Assembly: GCA_028274465.1 (NCBI GenBank) | Contig: CM051455.1 | Location: 113,931,547-113,995,546, forward strand | Direction: 5' to 3' | DNA from: Plantago ovata | Taxonomy: Eukaryota; Streptophyta; Magnoliopsida; Lamiales; Plantaginaceae | DNA length: 64,000 bases | Part shown: positions 1-10,871 of the stretch, piece after piece | Layout: every line of letters begins with the position of its first letter | Numbering within the stretch: the first letter of the stretch is position 1 | The notes under the pieces: model-generated | What the model saw: the letters and a program-made list of their open reading frames with translations, nothing else | Database searches by the model: none | What the model was told of the DNA's origin: nothing | Made by a program: the position numbers and the translations under genes

Positions 1-899
1 CCTACATCATCAGCGGCTGCTGTGGGGTTCCTCAACTGATACCTGTTGAGCTGTACCTCAATGGTCGAGGGTGAAAGGGCTGCAACCTCGCAATCCCCCT
101 CCTCAATATCGTCGACCCCATGATATTTGCAGTATGCTGTAATGAAGCTCGGGAAGATGAAAGGCTTCCTCTTCTTTTCCCAGTGGCGCTCGTACTCCTC
201 ATACATAATGTGCCCTATGTCGATCTGATGTCCGTCTATGAGGCAGTAGAGAAGCTCGGCGTAGTAGGGCTGAATCCATGTGTCATTCTTCCTCGGGATC
301 AAGTCGGAGATGCAAAATTTCATCATCACCTTAGCTTCGATGCTAAGGTCGCTATAACCGATCCGTCCAGGTGCTGCCCCAACCTCCGGATATCGGTACT
401 CCCTGTTGCAGATCACGTCGGTGATGTGTCTCCCTATCCCCCTGGCGGTCCTCGAATACAAGTAGGCGTGGTCGCTCTCTGTGAATTCCAAGTTCCCGAA
501 ATGGATGAAGGAAGAAATGTACTCTGGGTTCCATGGTATAATCAGGCCTCGGACTAACACCCCATTCTTCTCGTCGAGATCCGTGTAACCAGTGTAGAAA
601 TCTCGGAGGAGGCTCTTGTCGTAGCCTTTGAACCTGTCGGAACTGTACCATGCCCAATTCCTTTGTGACCCCAAACTTGACAGCGTCCTATATCCCGCTC
701 TATTTGTTGCGGACGCAGGAATATCAATTCTCCTATCGGGGATGATCGACCTTCCTCCGTCGGCCATCTCCAACTCTAGCCGTTGTCGCACCTCTATCGC
801 AGCGGCAGACAACTCGTACAAATCGTGAGATGGTTGGGAGCTTGATGCCACTCCCTTCCCCTTTTTGCTAGAGCCGGCTCTCCTTGTCCTCGGTGCCAT
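1..899 (-). CDS. ORF2: putative plant transposon protein (Transposase_32-like), open to window edge
   Basis: An uninterrupted frame starts at ATG 899-897 with MAPRTRRAG and runs off the window start, giving at least 299 codons. The start is two codons after a predicted splice acceptor. The N-terminus is basic and serine-rich. The middle has a run of aromatic and acidic residues (KNGVLVRGLIIPWNPEYI), and the C-terminal part reads AELLYCLIDGHQIDIGHIMY followed by IFPSFITAYCKYHGVDD. That spacing of an LLY..L.G..I..G..I motif and an FPS.I...C...GV motif resembles the domain annotated in plants as putative plant transposon protein, found beside gag in Athila/Tat-like elements. Its biochemical role is unknown. 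This is the best-preserved ORF2 in the window; the copies in C and D are broken. The family call comes from motif memory, not a search. Confidence 0.7.
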   Translation of the reverse strand, partial: MAPRTRRAGSSKKGKGVASSSQPSHDLYELSAAAIEVRQRLELEMADGGRSIIPDRRIDIPASATNRAGYRTLSSLGSQRNWAWYSSDRFKGYDKSLLRDFYTGYTDLDEKNGVLVRGLIIPWNPEYISSFIHFGNLEFTESDHAYLYSRTARGIGRHITDVICNREYRYPEVGAAPGRIGYSDLSIEAKVMMKFCISDLIPRKNDTWIQPYYAELLYCLIDGHQIDIGHIMYEEYERHWEKKRKPFIFPSFITAYCKYHGVDDIEEGDCEVAALSPSTIEVQLNRYQLRNPTAAADDV

Positions 900-904
900 G
901 ATTC

Positions 905-1430
905 CTACAAACAGCAATTAGTATCTTGTACGATGCAAAACAGACCTATGCATATGTAAATAAACGAGTGAACAAACGAGTAAAATTCTCAAAAAAACCA
1001 ACTCCTCAAAATCCCAAAGCCTAGTCTAGCTAATTCATTACGTAACATATCAATGTACCTACTACAATAACATATCACATTATGCTCTTGCTAACAACAA
1101 ATGCCTTGAATCACAAGGTTCAATCCATATCATAAAATTCAACTTCTAGCATAAATCCTCAAATTCATCATTCATGCATTCTACCAATACATCTATCAAT
1201 ATCATATCAATAAACACATGTTTAAGCAAGGAATGAAAGTATGAGAAACATTTTTCCAACAAGACATATATCATCCAATTAGCAAAAATCTCAATTCATC
1301 AAACCAAACCTAATTGAACATGTAATTGACAATGAATAACGAATCTAATCACATAAAGCTGAAACAAGCCTAATTGAAGCATAAATCAAAAATCCCCAAA
1401 TTGTAAAAATTAGGGTTCATGTGATAATAC
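905..1430 (-). other. Predicted intron in the ORF2 leader of element A
   Basis: The minus strand reads GAG|GTATTATCAC at 1430 and TGTTTGTAG|GAATC at 905, with the ORF2 ATG at 899. Elements C (18089-18630) and D (7439-7979) have the same donor and acceptor words at matching places. Intron length is 526, 542 and 541 bp. Conservation of both ends in three copies supports splicing; no transcript data are available here. Confidence 0.55.
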
Positions 1431-2055
1431 CTCAAATCCGGAAATTGAATGATCTAGGAAGAAATTTGTTCGGATAGAAAGATAGAGCACGTAACGGGCT
1501 TCGAATGAAGCTAAAGAACACACAAAATGATGGAGAGATGAAGAAGTTATGAAGATTTGAAGTTATTTTGAAAATGGAGGAAAATTTGGAGTTTGGAAGA
1601 TGAAAATGGAGGAAAATGGGGGTTTGGGGAAGAAACCCCCGTTTTTTTACATTCTGGAAGTGTGGGGCGGTTCGCCCCACACCTGGGGCGGACCGCCCCG
1701 TGCGGGGTGAACTGCCCCGTAGGCCCAGAGCGCGCGCGCGCGCTCTTTTCGTGGGGCGATTCGCCCCCCACTTTTAGGTGGGAGACGAACATTTTTTTAA
1801 ATAAAAATGCGGTTTTTAATCCCCGAAAAAGTTTTTAGTCCCCGAAAAAACATTTTTCTCAAAAATCACTCGAAAAGTCGCACTCGAACACAACATAAGC
1901 ACATACGACACTGAACTGAACAAATTCACATATGAAAAGTAAATTGTTCAAGTATGAATGCATGCAGAAAAGCAGTAAAGAAAGCGATAAAAACCCCGGG
2001 TTGCCTCCCGGATAGCGCCATTGTTTTAAGTCTCTGACTCGACTCCTGTCTTCGC
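1431..2055 (-). promoter_or_regulatory. Spacer between gag-pro and ORF2 with GC palindrome array
   Basis: Reading the minus strand, gag-pro ends at 2056. It is followed by the word GGGAGGCAACCCG (near 2005), AT-rich sequence, and then a cluster at about 1664-1770 of near-palindromes of the type GGGGCG-N2-CGCCCC (for example GGGGCGGTTCGCCCCAC) plus a GCGCGC run. A pyrimidine-rich leader follows and ends at the intron donor. The same kind of cluster lies upstream of the LTR TATA box. I infer a second promoter or structured leader for ORF2; no clear TATA box is visible here. Confidence 0.4.
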
Positions 2056-4215
2056 CTATCTTTTCCTTCTGAGGGTACTAGACTTCCCCTTCATGAGCCT
2101 CCTTCTCGTGCTTTGATCCTGTGAATAAGAGTGAACATAGACGTTAAGACCACTGTAATCAATAGTGTTAGAAGTATCGGGTGGATCAGGTGGATCGGAT
2201 ATGGCTTGCAACACATGTTGCTTGCCATCCACTTCGATAGTGCAAGTCCTTTGGTAGATGTCCATCACAGAGCGTATTTTAGTCAAGAATGTTCATCCTA
2301 AGAGTATGACATCCCCTGTTCCTGGTGTTGATGCTGGCATAATTACAAAATCGGTGTGGACAGAGGCTTCACCAATTTTGACTAATACATTCTTCACAAC
2401 GCCTTCGGGTTTCACAAGGGATCCATCTGCCAGTTGCACAATAGCCTTATGCACGGTTAGTTCTCCAAGGTTACTCTTCTCGAAAACATTCAAAGGGAGC
2501 ACATTAGAGTAGGATCCTGTGTCTAGTGTGGCTCGGACATCTTCAAGCTCCCCAATCCCGACCTTAATATCGAAACTTTGAGGGAGTGGCTCGGGATCCT
2601 CTTGCCCTCTTCACTCTTGTTAGTTCCTAGGTCCTTTTCTTCTTCTTCGGCATGTGGAGGTAGGTCCCTCTTGCAACTCTCGCACCTTGCAACCTTCTTG
2701 ATGGTGATTTCAACAGGTAGATCACCCACTAAGTTAATGGACAACGACTTCTCAGTGTTGCTGGGCAGTTTGCCTTGCTCCCTAGTTGCTCCTCGGTCGA
2801 TCAACTCTTGCATCTTTTGATGGGTAAGCCTAGTGCTCTCTTCCAACCTATCGAGCCTTGCCCAAGTCTTCTCAGAATCTTCTTCATACCGTTTGAGAAA
2901 ACTTTGTGTGTGATCAACCATCTTCTGCAAGTTCTCCATCAGTAGAGCCGTCTTCGACTTCGGTGGCTCTTTCGGAGCGGGGTTTTCGCAGTGATCATTA
3001 GCATAGTTCAGCCTACTACGGTCTTGGTTAGGTCCATAAGTTTGGTTAGCCGGTGTATATCCTTGATTGTTACGGTATCCTCTTCTCCAAAATCCACCTC
3101 GAGGATTCCTTCCATCTTGTCCGTAGCTAACTTCTTGAGCACCAAACTCCGTAGCAAAGGCTTCTTCTTCTCCTCCTCGAGCCCAGTTGCCATCATCGTA
3201 TGCCAGCTCCGATCTACACATATGAGCCCCATGCCCATAGTTCTTGCATATTCGGCATACTTCGTTCGAAACAGTTGTTCCGGTGGCGCTCTTGAGGACT
3301 TGCTTCAATTCGTTGGTAAAGCACTCGAATTGATCCCCATTCCCCTTGTACATAGGGGCTTCATGAGTCGGTGGAGCTTCAGGTCCACGTCTCCTACCCA
3401 TTGCTCTTGGGTCCTTGAACTGCGAACCCTTAGCAAGCCTTTCGAAAACTGCCCAGACGGCTTCTACGGTTTCCTCCCAAATATTGCCTCGGCATTGGAA
3501 ATCCACCACTTGTTGGTTCTCGAAGGTTAGTCCATTGTAGAAGTGCTGGACTAGGTCGGAGAGTTCAAAACCCTGGTGAGGGCACTTGTTCGTCAGATAT
3601 TGGAACCTCTCGAACACGGTGTAGATGGTCTCATCATAGTCCTGCTTGAATCCAGTGATCTGCGCCTTAAGCGCAGTAGTCAGAGTGTGTGGGAAGTATT
3701 TCTCCATGAAAGCTGAAAAAAACCTTTTCCCAAGTATCCAGCGAGCCTGCTGGAAGAGAGCTTAGCCATGACTTGGCTCTGTCGCCGAGTCCCATAGCAA
3801 AAACCTTCATCCTTAACTCATCCGTTGTTATGTCAGCTCCGGGTCGTGGGAGTTGGTTGACGAAATCATCGATATCGTGCAAGTACCCCATCACATCTTC
3901 CCTTGATAAGCCATAGAACCTCGGAACTTGTTGGAATGCGTGGTTCTTGATCTCCAGATCTCGGGTTGCAGACGAAAGAACTATCGCAGGTCCCCTCATA
4001 CGATCCTTGGTGGGTTGTACCCATGCCTTCAGTGGTCTAGCTTCTGCCATTCCGTCGGTTTCCTTGAATAAACTAAGTAGAGATTCAGAGAAATCGGTTT
4101 CCTCTATTTCCTCTAGTGCGCGCCTTTCAAGTAATCGCCTTCTTTGGTGGTAGACTCTATCGATCTCAGCAATTGAATTAGCAAGCGGTGTTCCTGCAGA
4201 ACGTGTATGCGGCAT
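2056..4215 (-). pseudogene. Gag-protease of element A, frameshifted
   Basis: The product would be a retrotransposon Gag (capsid, RNA binding) fused to an aspartic protease. The frame starts at ATG 4215 (MPHTRSAGTPLA). Gag capsid-like sequence (GYLHDIDDFVNQLPRPGA, SWLSSLPAGSLDTWEKV) is followed by a CX2CX4HX4C zinc knuckle (CRICKNYGHGAHMC), a coiled-coil stretch and a protease with DTGSYSNVLP. It is broken three times relative to the D and C copies: an extra A in an A-run near 3717-3723, a 1-nt loss near 2605-2612, and a TGA for CGA in the protease (LLG*TFLTK, about 2290). The family's normal product is about 720 codons. No RT follows. Confidence 0.85.
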
Positions 4216-4363
4216 ACACTATCTGTGACAGACTAGGAAAGGTGATTAGAAACAAACTAGGAAAGCAGTATCAGAGAGAGATTAAAAAGGAAAACTAAAA
4301 CTAATAGAATTAGGAATCTAAAGCTCTAAATAAAAACAAATTAAACAGAAAAAAGGAGTATAG

Positions 4364-4381
4364 TCCCCGGTAACGGCGCCA
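4364..4381 (-). other. Primer-binding site of element A
   Basis: The minus strand has TGGCGCCGTTACCGGGGA, three bases inside the LTR end. It differs at one base from the TGGCGCCGTTGCCGGGGA of C, D, E and H. This tRNA-Asp-type PBS is usual in Athila/Tat-like plant elements. Confidence 0.8.
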
Positions 4382-4384
4382 ATT

Positions 4385-5647
4385 TGATGAACGTGTCAGA
4401 TTCAATCAAATAAATTTGTAATTAGCCAAAGGCAATCCACAACTACAACGAAAACCGTAGTGTAGCAATAGAATGACTCGAGTGTCGTTCTCTCAGGACT
4501 ATAACTAGCTTTATCTATTTAACAAGACAATATAAAACAACAGATAGAAAGCAAAAGGGGGTTTCAAGCAGATAATGGAGATTGGTGATAGTAATACGGT
4601 CCTTCTTAACATAATGGGTCGATAATCATGCATAAATTCCTCGGTCTTGCATAGAGATCTTTGAATCAATCTAGTGTCATGTTGCAAGTATTAAGCACTA
4701 CGAAGATAATTTGGTCTGACTTGTCAACAACTAACGTCCTAATGTGTTCCGTAATTATTCAACACTACGAAGATAATTGGTTTGATGGTCGACAAGTGTC
4801 CAAGTGTGCATAATGATCAATACAACATACGAGAATTTTGGTTACAACTGATCAACGAAATAAAGCAATGACACGGAGTATAATGCGCGATATAGCCATT
4901 AGCATGATTATCTTCCCTCGCTAAGAATTCACATACTACCACCAATGATAAGTTTAGCTACTCATAATAGGCATGCAATCAATAGAAATCATAGAAGAAA
5001 ACATATTGAAAGAAGATAAAATAAGTAGATAAAAACTGTAAGATACAAAGTTACCGAAGGTTGTCAATCTCCGGATGATTGCGATCCTACGCGCTCCAAT
5101 CTGCTATGAAAAAGTATCCCCTAAGCTACGAAACTCCCAGGACAGGCCCTGGGAAGTTCCTACCTAAAACTATAGAGAGAGGTGAGAAAGTAGGCTTGGA
5201 AAGATATGATTTTCGGAGAGAAAACTGAGCACTATATATAGGCCCGAATTTACTCTGGGGCGGTTCGCCTCTGGCTGGGGCTGTTCGCCCCACAGCTATT
5301 TCACGGAATTTCCGCATTTTCGACGCAGTTTTGGATTTCTTCACCTTTTCGGACTCGATTTCTGACTTCTAGTGGCCTTCTAACCTCCAGATTCGACCTC
5401 TAGACTCCAAATCCTATCTGGAAACCTTCAGATACTCCAAATAGGCTTCTGGAACACCAATTCCTTGTAGACTTCAATATAATTGCCCGTAAATCTCCGA
5501 ATTTCAACCAAAACCTGTAAAATAAAATCTAAAGGGAAACGTGACACTATTCTAATAAAATGTACTAAAATATAGCTAAATTAACAAAGAGGATAGCTAA
5601 AATAGGTGAAAAAGACTCGAATGAAAGTGTAAAATACACATTCATCA
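4385..5647 (-). mobile_element. 5' LTR of element A
   Basis: The LTR is 1263 bp with ends TGATGAA..TTCATCA. On the minus strand it contains a short GC-palindrome patch at 5258-5296 and, just after it, TATATATAG (about 5232-5240), the likely TATA box. The PBS abuts its 3' end. The copies in C, D, E, H and at 62401 are homologous. Confidence 0.85.
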
Positions 5648-5648
5648 T

Positions 5649-5894
5649 GGGTTCGATGCCAATGTTGCAAACCTGACCTCCACTGTACAAGGTTTGCAGC
5701 ATACACTTGATGGATATGTTGCCCAGCGCAATAGTGATTGGGTGCTCGCGGAGGAGCATCGTCGAAATGATAGGCAGTTCATATTGCAGCAGCATCAACT
5801 CTTGGACCGACAGCACGAGACCCTACAGAAGTCCCAGGATCTTCTCTCTGACATGTGGAATGACTATTACGGGGATTATGACCCGAATTACTAG
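5649..5894 (+). CDS. C-terminal end of an ORF2, fragment B
   Basis: The frame is open from the left junction to TAG at 5892-5894, about 81 codons. It is hydrophilic and Gln/His/Asp-rich (AEEHRRNDRQFILQQHQLL) with heptad-like spacing, ending DYYGDYDPNY. This fits the coiled-coil tail expected after a Transposase_32-like domain, but the diagnostic domain itself is missing here. The assignment rests on its position just before the 3' region conserved in element C. Confidence 0.4.
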   Translation, partial: GFDANVANLTSTVQGLQHTLDGYVAQRNSDWVLAEEHRRNDRQFILQQHQLLDRQHETLQKSQDLLSDMWNDYYGDYDPNY

Positions 5895-6517
5895 TCTTTT
5901 CACATGTCCATTCTGGTATACTCAGCCGACCGAGGCCACACATTCGGTAACATCTAGTATCACTTTGTATTCCTCATTCTCTTTTGTTGGGGACACAGCT
6001 TGAGCTTCATGTGGGGGGTGTGTTGTGTGAACTCGTGATGTTAGTATTGTAATGACTTATGTCGTTGAGTATGGTATCTTGTACTTTGCATTGCAGCGTT
6101 TATTGCTTTCCTAGGATTTTAGTTTGCATTCATCCTTATAGAGTTTTGCATGATTTTTGTGTGGAGTTTATTGCCAATTTTTTTGAAATTTTTATTGTAT
6201 AGACTAGTGTTTATGACCATTGCCCATGCATTGCATCTCGATGGAATAGTTTTGAGGTTTGTCTCGCTTGGCTTGTCATATTTGTACGGGCACTAGTTAA
6301 ACTTGGTAGTCTCGACATCACTATGTGGTGTTTTCTTACTGCGGTTTTCGCGAAGGCCTTAGTCGCCGTGGCTGCCTTATAAAATGTTGCATGTTAGAGT
6401 CTATGTTTGTAATCTCGTGTAATATGTACTAAGAGGCAACAAGTAGTCACCTTGCTTATTGAGATTGCTAAATGCCTAGGAAGGAGGGTAGAGTGAGGTG
6501 TGTGTCCCTTTGTTTGA

Positions 6518-6539
6518 AACCTAGTCTAACGAATAGGTT
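6518..6539 (+). repeat. Conserved hairpin, fragment B copy
   Basis: AACCTAGTC, a 4-nt loop and GAATAGGTT form a 9-bp stem with one mismatch, followed by TTGGGGAGGGGG and then the gap. It corresponds to the perfect hairpins in elements C and H. Confidence 0.55.
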
Positions 6540-6550
6540 TGGGGAGGGGG

Positions 6551-6650
6551 NNNNNNNNNNNNNNNNNNNNNNNNNNNNNNNNNNNNNNNNNNNNNNNNNN
6601 NNNNNNNNNNNNNNNNNNNNNNNNNNNNNNNNNNNNNNNNNNNNNNNNNN
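6551..6650. other. Assembly gap, 100 N
   Basis: There are exactly 100 N, a conventional placeholder for unknown distance. Sequence on the two sides belongs to different elements in opposite orientations, so adjacency across this point should not be assumed. Confidence 0.99.
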
Positions 6651-6775
6651 AAGTATCAGCAACCTCATTACTGAAAAGTAATAAGTACTTGCTGAGAAAG
6701 TTTTAAACGACGAAAGTTTGAAAAGACTATTCACCCCCCCCTCTAGTCTTTTCTTGTTGTTTAAAGGGACCAACA
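6651..6775 (+). mobile_element. 3' end of a copia LTR
   Basis: The sequence from AAGTATCAGCAACCTCATT to TTTAAAGGGACCAACA matches the last 125 bp of the copia LTRs at 40144-41635 and 55904-57488 and the reverse of 24323-25836. The rest of this LTR lies in or beyond the gap. The PBS seen after intact copies is absent; AGTGG and then element D sequence follow. Confidence 0.75.
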
Positions 6776-6780
6776 AGTGG

Positions 6781-7433
6781 CATTGTCGAAGAGAATCCTC
6801 AAGATTACCCGCCGCAGTTATGGAATCTTCCATCCGGTATCTCTCCAATAGGTTGTGAACTGTTGAAGGGGAAAGAGCAGTGGTATCAGAGCCTCCCTCT
6901 CCAACGTTTTACACCCCGAGGAAGTTACAGTAAGCTGCTCGGATACTCAGAGGTCTTCTTCCATTTTTTCCAATATCGACCACCTTCTCTACGGTTGATG
7001 CCCCCGATGTCTATATGGTGCTCCCTTTAGAGGCAGTCAAGGGGCACCCCTAAGAGGGGCTGAGTGCCCATGTCATTATGTTTTGGAACCAAGCTAGCGA
7101 TTCGGAACTTTCTCACCACTGTCGACTCAAGACTAAATTCGTTATGGTGAGGTCGTCCCGGTGCCTTCCTATTAACTCGAACCTTGCAATCCTTGTGATA
7201 GATTGCTGACGTAATAATTGTTTCTATCCCTTCGGTGGTGCATGAATAGGCATAGGAGTCCTTACTCCAGGTGGATTCTCGCTCCTCCTCTTGGATAAAC
7301 CGCGACGTTGTTGCAAGAGCCCGTGGCTCGAACGCACCTCTAACGAGATCACTCTCCTTGACATGGTTGTAATCGATCCCCCTCCAATACTTCATAGTAG
7401 CCAAACGGGAGTGCTTCTCTCCCTTTGTGACAT
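6781..7433 (-). pseudogene. ORF2 relic of element D
   Basis: The predicted ATG is at 7433-7431, directly after the leader intron acceptor, but the frame meets a stop after 13 codons. Another frame upstream of 7027 reads through DLVRGAFEPRAL, YSCTTEGIETIITSAI and FSLESTVVRKFRIASLVPKHN. These align loosely with the intact ORF2 at 1-899 (VRG..., RTARGIGRHITDVI, SIEAKVMMKFCISDLIPRKN). It is the same family as the copy in C and is non-functional. Confidence 0.6.
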
Positions 7434-7438
7434 AGTTC

Positions 7439-7979
7439 CTACAAACAACAGTTAGTACCTCGTATAACATAAAACTGACTCATGCATATGCTAATGTAAG
7501 AGCGAAACACACGAGTGATAAAATCAATAATCGAACTCCGCAAATCCTTCATGTCTAATCTAGCTACTAATATGCCACACACCAAAATAATTTCGACATG
7601 TACATATCGCATTACGCTCGTGCTAGACAACCAATAACCTAAATAATAAGGCTCAATTTATACCATAGTAGCGAAAAATTCTAGCATCATAAATCCTTAT
7701 ACTCAACAATTATGCATTCTACCATCATATCCATCATCATTACATCAGTAAACACAATCATATGTATGGAATCGAAGAAAAAGATACATTGCATAACAAG
7801 ATAAAAACATCTAGTAGCAAAATTCCCAAATCAACAATCCAAGCATAATTGAGCATGCAATTGATAGTAAATAACGTTTCTAATCACACAAACCACCTAC
7901 CCATACATCATACAAGCCTAATTGAAGCTCAAAACAGAAAACCCCCAATTTTGAAAAATTAGGGTTCATGTGAAGATAC
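7439..7979 (-). other. Predicted intron in the ORF2 leader of element D
   Basis: The donor is GAG|GTATCTTCAC at 7979 and the acceptor TAG|GAACT at 7439. It is homologous to 905-1430 and 18089-18630. Confidence 0.5.
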
Positions 7980-8566
7980 CTCGTATCTGGAAAACGAATG
8001 CACTAGATTGAAAGTTGTTCGGATGAAAAGAAAGAGCACATAATGGGCTTCGATTGAATCTATAGAACACAAAATTTGGTGGAAGATTGAAGATTTTATG
8101 AAGGATTGAAATATTTTTGCTTTTTTCGGATTTTGGGGAGTAAGGAGTGAAGAAGATGAAGAAAATGAGGAGAAAGGGGAGTTTCTCGCGTTTTTAAGCT
8201 GCAGAACTCGTGGGGCGAGTCGCCCCGCATGTGGGGCGAATCGCCCCGCACGTCCAGAGAGCGTGGAGCTCTCTGGACATGTGGGGCGAGTCGCCCCCCC
8301 ACCTCCTGAGGTGAGGAGACAAAACTTTCGAAAAAACGCGATTTTTTAATCCCCGAAAACCATTTTTCTCATAAAACCACTCGAAAAAGTTCACTCAAAC
8401 ACAAACATAAGCACATACGACACAGAGACGAACAAATTCACATATGAAAAGCAAATTGTTCAAGTATGAATGCATGCAAAAAAGCAGTAAAAAAGCGATA
8501 AAAACTCCGGGTTGCCTCCCGGATAGCGCCATTGTTTATAGTCTTTGACTCGACTCCTTCTTGCGT
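7980..8566 (-). promoter_or_regulatory. Spacer of element D with GC palindromes and a hairpin
   Basis: At 8210-8302 there are three words of type GGGGCGA-N-TCGCCCC, separated by GTCCAGAGAG..CTCTCTGGAC, a 10-bp inverted repeat. The gag-proximal end has the GGGAGGCAACCCG word. The arrangement matches the spacers in A and C. Confidence 0.4.
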
Positions 8567-10726
8567 CTAGCTCTTTTTCTTGAGGGTACTAGACTTCCCC
8601 TTCATGGATCTTCTCCTCATGCCACGAACCTGTGAATAAGAATGAACATAGACAGCAAGACCACAATAGTTAATAGTGTGAGAAGTATTGAAGTGATCAG
8701 GTGGATCAGATATGGCTCGCAACACAAGTCGCTTGCCATCCACCTCAATGGTGCAAGTCCTTCGGTAGATGTCTATCACGGAGCGTAGTTTAGTCAAGAA
8801 CGTTCGCCCCAAAAGAACGACATCCCCCATCCCAGGTGTAGACGCCGGCATGACTACAAAATTGGTGTATACAGAAGCTTCACCAATCTTAACCAATACG
8901 TTCTTCACAACGCCTTCGGGTCTCACAAAGGATCCATCCGCCAATTGCACAATAGACTTATGCTCAGATAGTTTTCCAAGGCTACTCTTCTCAAACACAT
9001 TCATTGGGAGCACATTAGAGTAAGATCCCGTGTCTAGTGTAGCACGGATATCTTATAGTTCACCAATCCCGAATTTAACATCGAAACTTTGAGGGAGTGG
9101 CTCGGGATCCTCTTGCTCCTCTTCACTCTCGTCAGTACCAAGGTCCTTCTCTTCTTCCTTGGCTAGTGGAGGTTCTTCATTCTTGCAACACTCGCACTTA
9201 GCAACCTTCTTGATGGTGATTTCGACAGGTAGATCACCCACCAAGGTAATGGACATCGACTTCTCAGTGTTGCTAGGCAGCTTGCCTTGCTCCCTACTTG
9301 CTCCTCGGTCGATCAACTCTTGCATCTTCTGATGGACAAGCCTAGTGCTTACTTCCAACCGATCAAGCCTTGCCCTAGTCTTCTCAGAATCTACTTCATA
9401 ACGTTTGAGAAAACTTTGGGTGTGATCAACCATCTTTTGCAAGTTCTCCATCAGTAGAGCTGTCTTCGACTTCGGTTGCTCTTTCGGAGTGGGATTTTCG
9501 CAGTGATCATTACCATAGTTAAGCCTACTATGGTCTTGGTTAGGGCCATAAGTTTGGCTAGCCGGTGCATATCCTTGATTGTTTCGGAACCCTCTTCTCC
9601 AAAATTCACCTCGAGTATTCCTACCGTCTTGTCCGTAGCAAGCTTCTTGAGTACCAAATTCCGTAGCAAAGGCTTCCTCTTCGCCTCCTTGAACCCAGTT
9701 GCCATCATCATATGCAAGCTCCGATCTACACATATGAGCCCCATGCCCATAGTTCTTCCATATTCGGCAAACTTCGTTCGACACAGATGTTCCAGTGGCG
9801 CTTTTGAGGACTTGTTTCAATTCGTTGGTAAAGCACTCGAATTGATCCCCATTCCCCCTATACATAGGGGCTTCTTGAGTAGGTGGGGCTTCAGGTCCAC
9901 GTCTTCTAACCATTGCCCTTGGGTCCTTGAACTGCGAACCCTTAGCAAGCCTTTCGAAAACTGCACAGACGGCTTCTGCGGCTTCCTCCCAAATATTGCC
10001 ACGGCATTGGAAGTCCACCACTTGTTGGTTCTCGAAGGTTAGTCCATTGTAGAAGTGTTGGACTAGATCCGAAAGATCAAAACCATGGTGAGGGCACTTG
10101 TTCATGAGGTCTTGGAACCTCTCAAACGCGGTGTAGATGGTCCCATCGTAGTCTTGTTTGAACCCAGTGATTTGCGCCTTTAGCGCGGTAGTCAAGGTGT
10201 GAGGGAAGTATTTTTCCATGAAAGCTGAAAAAACCTTCTCCCACGTGTCCAGCGAGCCCGCCGGTAGAGAACTCAACCATGACTTGGCTCTATCTCCAAG
10301 CCCCATAGCAAAAACCTTCATCCTCAACTCGTTCGTTGTTATTTCAGCTCCGGGTCGTGGGAGTTGGTTGACGAAATCATCGATATCGTGCAAGTACCCC
10401 ATCACATCTTCCCTTGCTAAGCCATAGACACTCGGAAGTTGTTGGAACGCGTGGTTCTTGATTTCCAGATCTCGAGTTGCAGACGAAAGAACAATCGTCG
10501 GTCCCCTCATACGATCCTTGGAGGGTTGAACCCATGCTTTCAGTGGTCTAGCTTCTGCCATTCTGTCGATTTCCTTGAAAAGACTGTGTAGAGATTCAGA
10601 GAAATCGGTATCCTCTATTTCCTCTAGTTCACGCCTTTGAAGTAGTCGCCTTCTTTGGTGGTAGACTCTGTCGCTCTCAACAATTGAATCAGCAAGCGGT
10701 GTTCCTCTATATCGTGTATGTGGCAT
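8567..10726 (-). pseudogene. Gag-protease of element D, near intact
   Basis: This is the best gag-protease in the window: ATG 10726 (MPHTRYRGTPLADS) to the stop near 8567, 720 codons with a single in-frame TAA at 9053-9055 where element C has GAA. Order: a basic N-terminus, a capsid-like region (VMGYLHDIDDFVNQLP, GLGDRAKSWLSSLPAG, TIYTAFERFQDLMNKCPHHG), a knuckle whose second Cys is Trp here (CRIWKNYGHGAHMC), a coiled coil (LLMENLQKMVDHTQSFLKRY), an acidic linker, then protease with LDTGSYSNVLP and DVVLLGRTFL. Gag packages element RNA and the protease would cut Gag. The stop separates the two. Confidence 0.85.
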
Positions 10727-10850
10727 ACACTATCTGTAACAAACTAGGAAAGGAGTATCAGAGAGAGATTAAATAGAAAAACTAAAACTACTAGAACTAG
10801 GAATTGAATGCTGATAATATAAAAAAGTTAAACAGAAAAAAGGAGTATAG

Positions 10851-10868
10851 TCCCCGGCAACGGCGCCA
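10851..10868 (-). other. Primer-binding site of element D
   Basis: TGGCGCCGTTGCCGGGGA lies on the minus strand, three bases from the LTR end. Confidence 0.85.
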
Positions 10869-10871
10869 ATT

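Larger units (their letters stand above)
1..5647 (-). mobile_element. Gypsy-like LTR element A, 3' part off the window
   Basis: The minus-strand order is 5' LTR (4385-5647), PBS, gag-protease (4215-2056), spacer with GC palindromes, leader intron (1430-905) and ORF2 (899 to beyond position 1). No reverse transcriptase, RNase H or integrase is seen between gag-protease and ORF2. This is the position where an Athila/Tat-type element would have pol. The 3' LTR lies outside the window. The insertion at 5647/5648 cut a plus-strand relative (fragment B); the flanking TGGGT at 5648-5652 is the expected right copy of a target duplication. I class it as gypsy-like from the gag, protease and PBS type. 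The lineage is inferred. Confidence 0.8.
5648..6550 (+). mobile_element. Fragment B: 3' part of a plus-strand relative
   Basis: After the end of an ORF2-like frame (stop at 5892-5894), the sequence follows the 3' non-coding region of element C (19480-20120). Shared words include CGGTAACATCTAGTATCAC, AAGAGGCAACAAGT and TGCCTAGGAAGGAGG, and it ends with the hairpin word AACCTAGTC..GAATAGGTT and a G-run at the sequence gap. Its 5' side was cut by element A. Confidence 0.7.

Noticed and set aside
120..657. Plus-strand frame 120-557 and minus-strand frame 352-657
   Set aside because: Shadows of the long ORF2 frame that covers 1-899 on the minus strand.
2578..3530. Plus-strand frames across gag (also 9476-10042 and 16341-16589 reverse)
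   Set aside because: Antisense shadows of the gag-protease genes; same shadow recurs in each copy.
6884..6896. TGGTATCAGAGCC inside element D, identical to a copia primer-binding site
   Set aside because: The homologous place in C (about 19180, reverse strand) reads TGGTCTTACAGTC in the same ORF2 context, and no LTR end precedes it. A chance match by point changes.
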